A stretch of DNA of 64,000 nucleotides. It comes from Spirosoma linguale DSM 74. GTDB lineage: Bacteria; Bacteroidota; Bacteroidia; Cytophagales; Spirosomataceae. A program made the position numbers and the translations under genes. The notes beneath the pieces are model-generated. The model did no database searches. It was not told the origin of the DNA and was given only the letters and a program-made list of their open reading frames with translations. The stretch lies in NCBI GenBank assembly GCA_000024525.1, contig CP001769.1:5985001-6049000 (forward strand), given 5' to 3'. Shown here piece after piece: positions 63,763-64,000 of the stretch (positions are counted from its first letter, which is position 1; every line of letters begins with the position of its first letter).

Positions 63763-64000
63763 ATGGAATCCTTTCAAACGCGTATCGATCTTAGTTCCCT
63801 GACTGCCTCCATCGACGCCATCCGCGCCGAAGTCGGTAAGGTTATTGTTGGCCAGCATCAGACCATTGACCTGCTCCTGACGGCCCTGCTCGCCGATGGC
63901 CACGTACTCATTGAGGGCGTACCGGGCGTTGCCAAAACGCTAACGGCGAAACTACTGGCGAAAACTATGTCGGTGGGCTTCAGCCGCATTCAGTTCACGC
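63763..64000 (+). CDS. MoxR-family AAA ATPase, 5' part (runs off right edge)
   Basis: The first 79 codons are present, starting at the ATG at 63763. The N-terminal helix AEVGKVIVGQHQTIDLLLTA and the Walker A GVPGVAKT near residue 53 are the signature of MoxR AAA ATPases (PF07726). These chaperone-like ATPases work with VWA or DUF58 proteins, often in activation of metal enzymes or in stress tolerance. The gene continues the SpoIIM-like, DUF4129 and DUF4350 operon; a DUF58 gene probably follows outside the window (inference). Confidence 0.92.
   Translation, partial: MESFQTRIDLSSLTASIDAIRAEVGKVIVGQHQTIDLLLTALLADGHVLIEGVPGVAKTLTAKLLAKTMSVGFSRIQFT

Overview
The window looks like a chromosome segment from a Bacteroidota bacterium of the order Cytophagales, most likely a Spirosoma-like member of the Spirosomaceae. 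This rests on four things: type IX secretion (T9SS) sorting domains of both types A and B, Bacteroidota promoter elements (TAnnTTTG, in one case with TTG 19 bases upstream), an SLBB-type polysaccharide export protein of about 800 residues, and the gene content (DUF1573, PorE-like OmpA protein, GMC oxidoreductase with a gluconate dehydrogenase subunit 3 homologue, TonB plug protein with macroglobulin-like repeats, MoxR/DUF4129/DUF4350 cluster). The species call is inference.

Layout. 1-5.7 kb: 5' part of a thiamine-dependent E1 dehydrogenase that leaves the window on the left, a DUF1573 secreted protein, a prohibitin/SPFH protein, a secreted esterase and a beta-lactamase-fold lipoprotein. 5.8-29.4 kb: an exopolysaccharide (EPS) locus of the Wzx/Wzy type. 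It holds two Wzi-like outer-membrane proteins around an initiating phosphoglycosyl transferase, a secreted repeat protein with a T9SS partner, a GH99-like protein and a beta-helix protein, five family-2 glycosyltransferases, a Wzy-like polymerase, a methyltransferase, a Wzx-like flippase, a chain-length regulator and the export protein. The stretch 16.7-25.6 kb is clearly richer in A+T than its flanks. A vestige of gmd (GDP-mannose dehydratase) remains next to the chain-length gene.

29.6-44.8 kb: secA on its own promoter, a DUF922 putative protease with a GT4 glycosyltransferase, a FabH-like ketosynthase, an M1 peptidase, a cytochrome oxidase subunit III, ispE, a PorE-like OmpA protein and a type B T9SS client. 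45-53 kb: a double ABC ATPase, a Thr/Gly repeat protein, the GMC oxidoreductase pair, a phytase-like esterase lipoprotein, a YdeI-like protein and a single-domain response regulator. 53.1-64 kb: a large TonB-plug/macroglobulin-like protein, a VapBC-like toxin-antitoxin pair, an M20 amidohydrolase and, divergent from an RDD gene, an operon of SpoIIM-like, membrane, DUF4129-like, DUF4350 and MoxR genes that runs off the right edge.

The EPS genes probably form one pathway: lipid-linked initiation, five or so sugar additions, flipping, polymerisation, export through the outer membrane and surface attachment. Several gene-to-gene gaps are filled almost entirely by long inverted repeats (3272-3380, 36469-36532, 57475-57521, 58758-58821). 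These, the gmd vestige and the 46-bp tandem repeat at 63507-63643 are the clearest non-coding oddities. I recognised no tRNA, rRNA, CRISPR array, riboswitch or intact insertion sequence.
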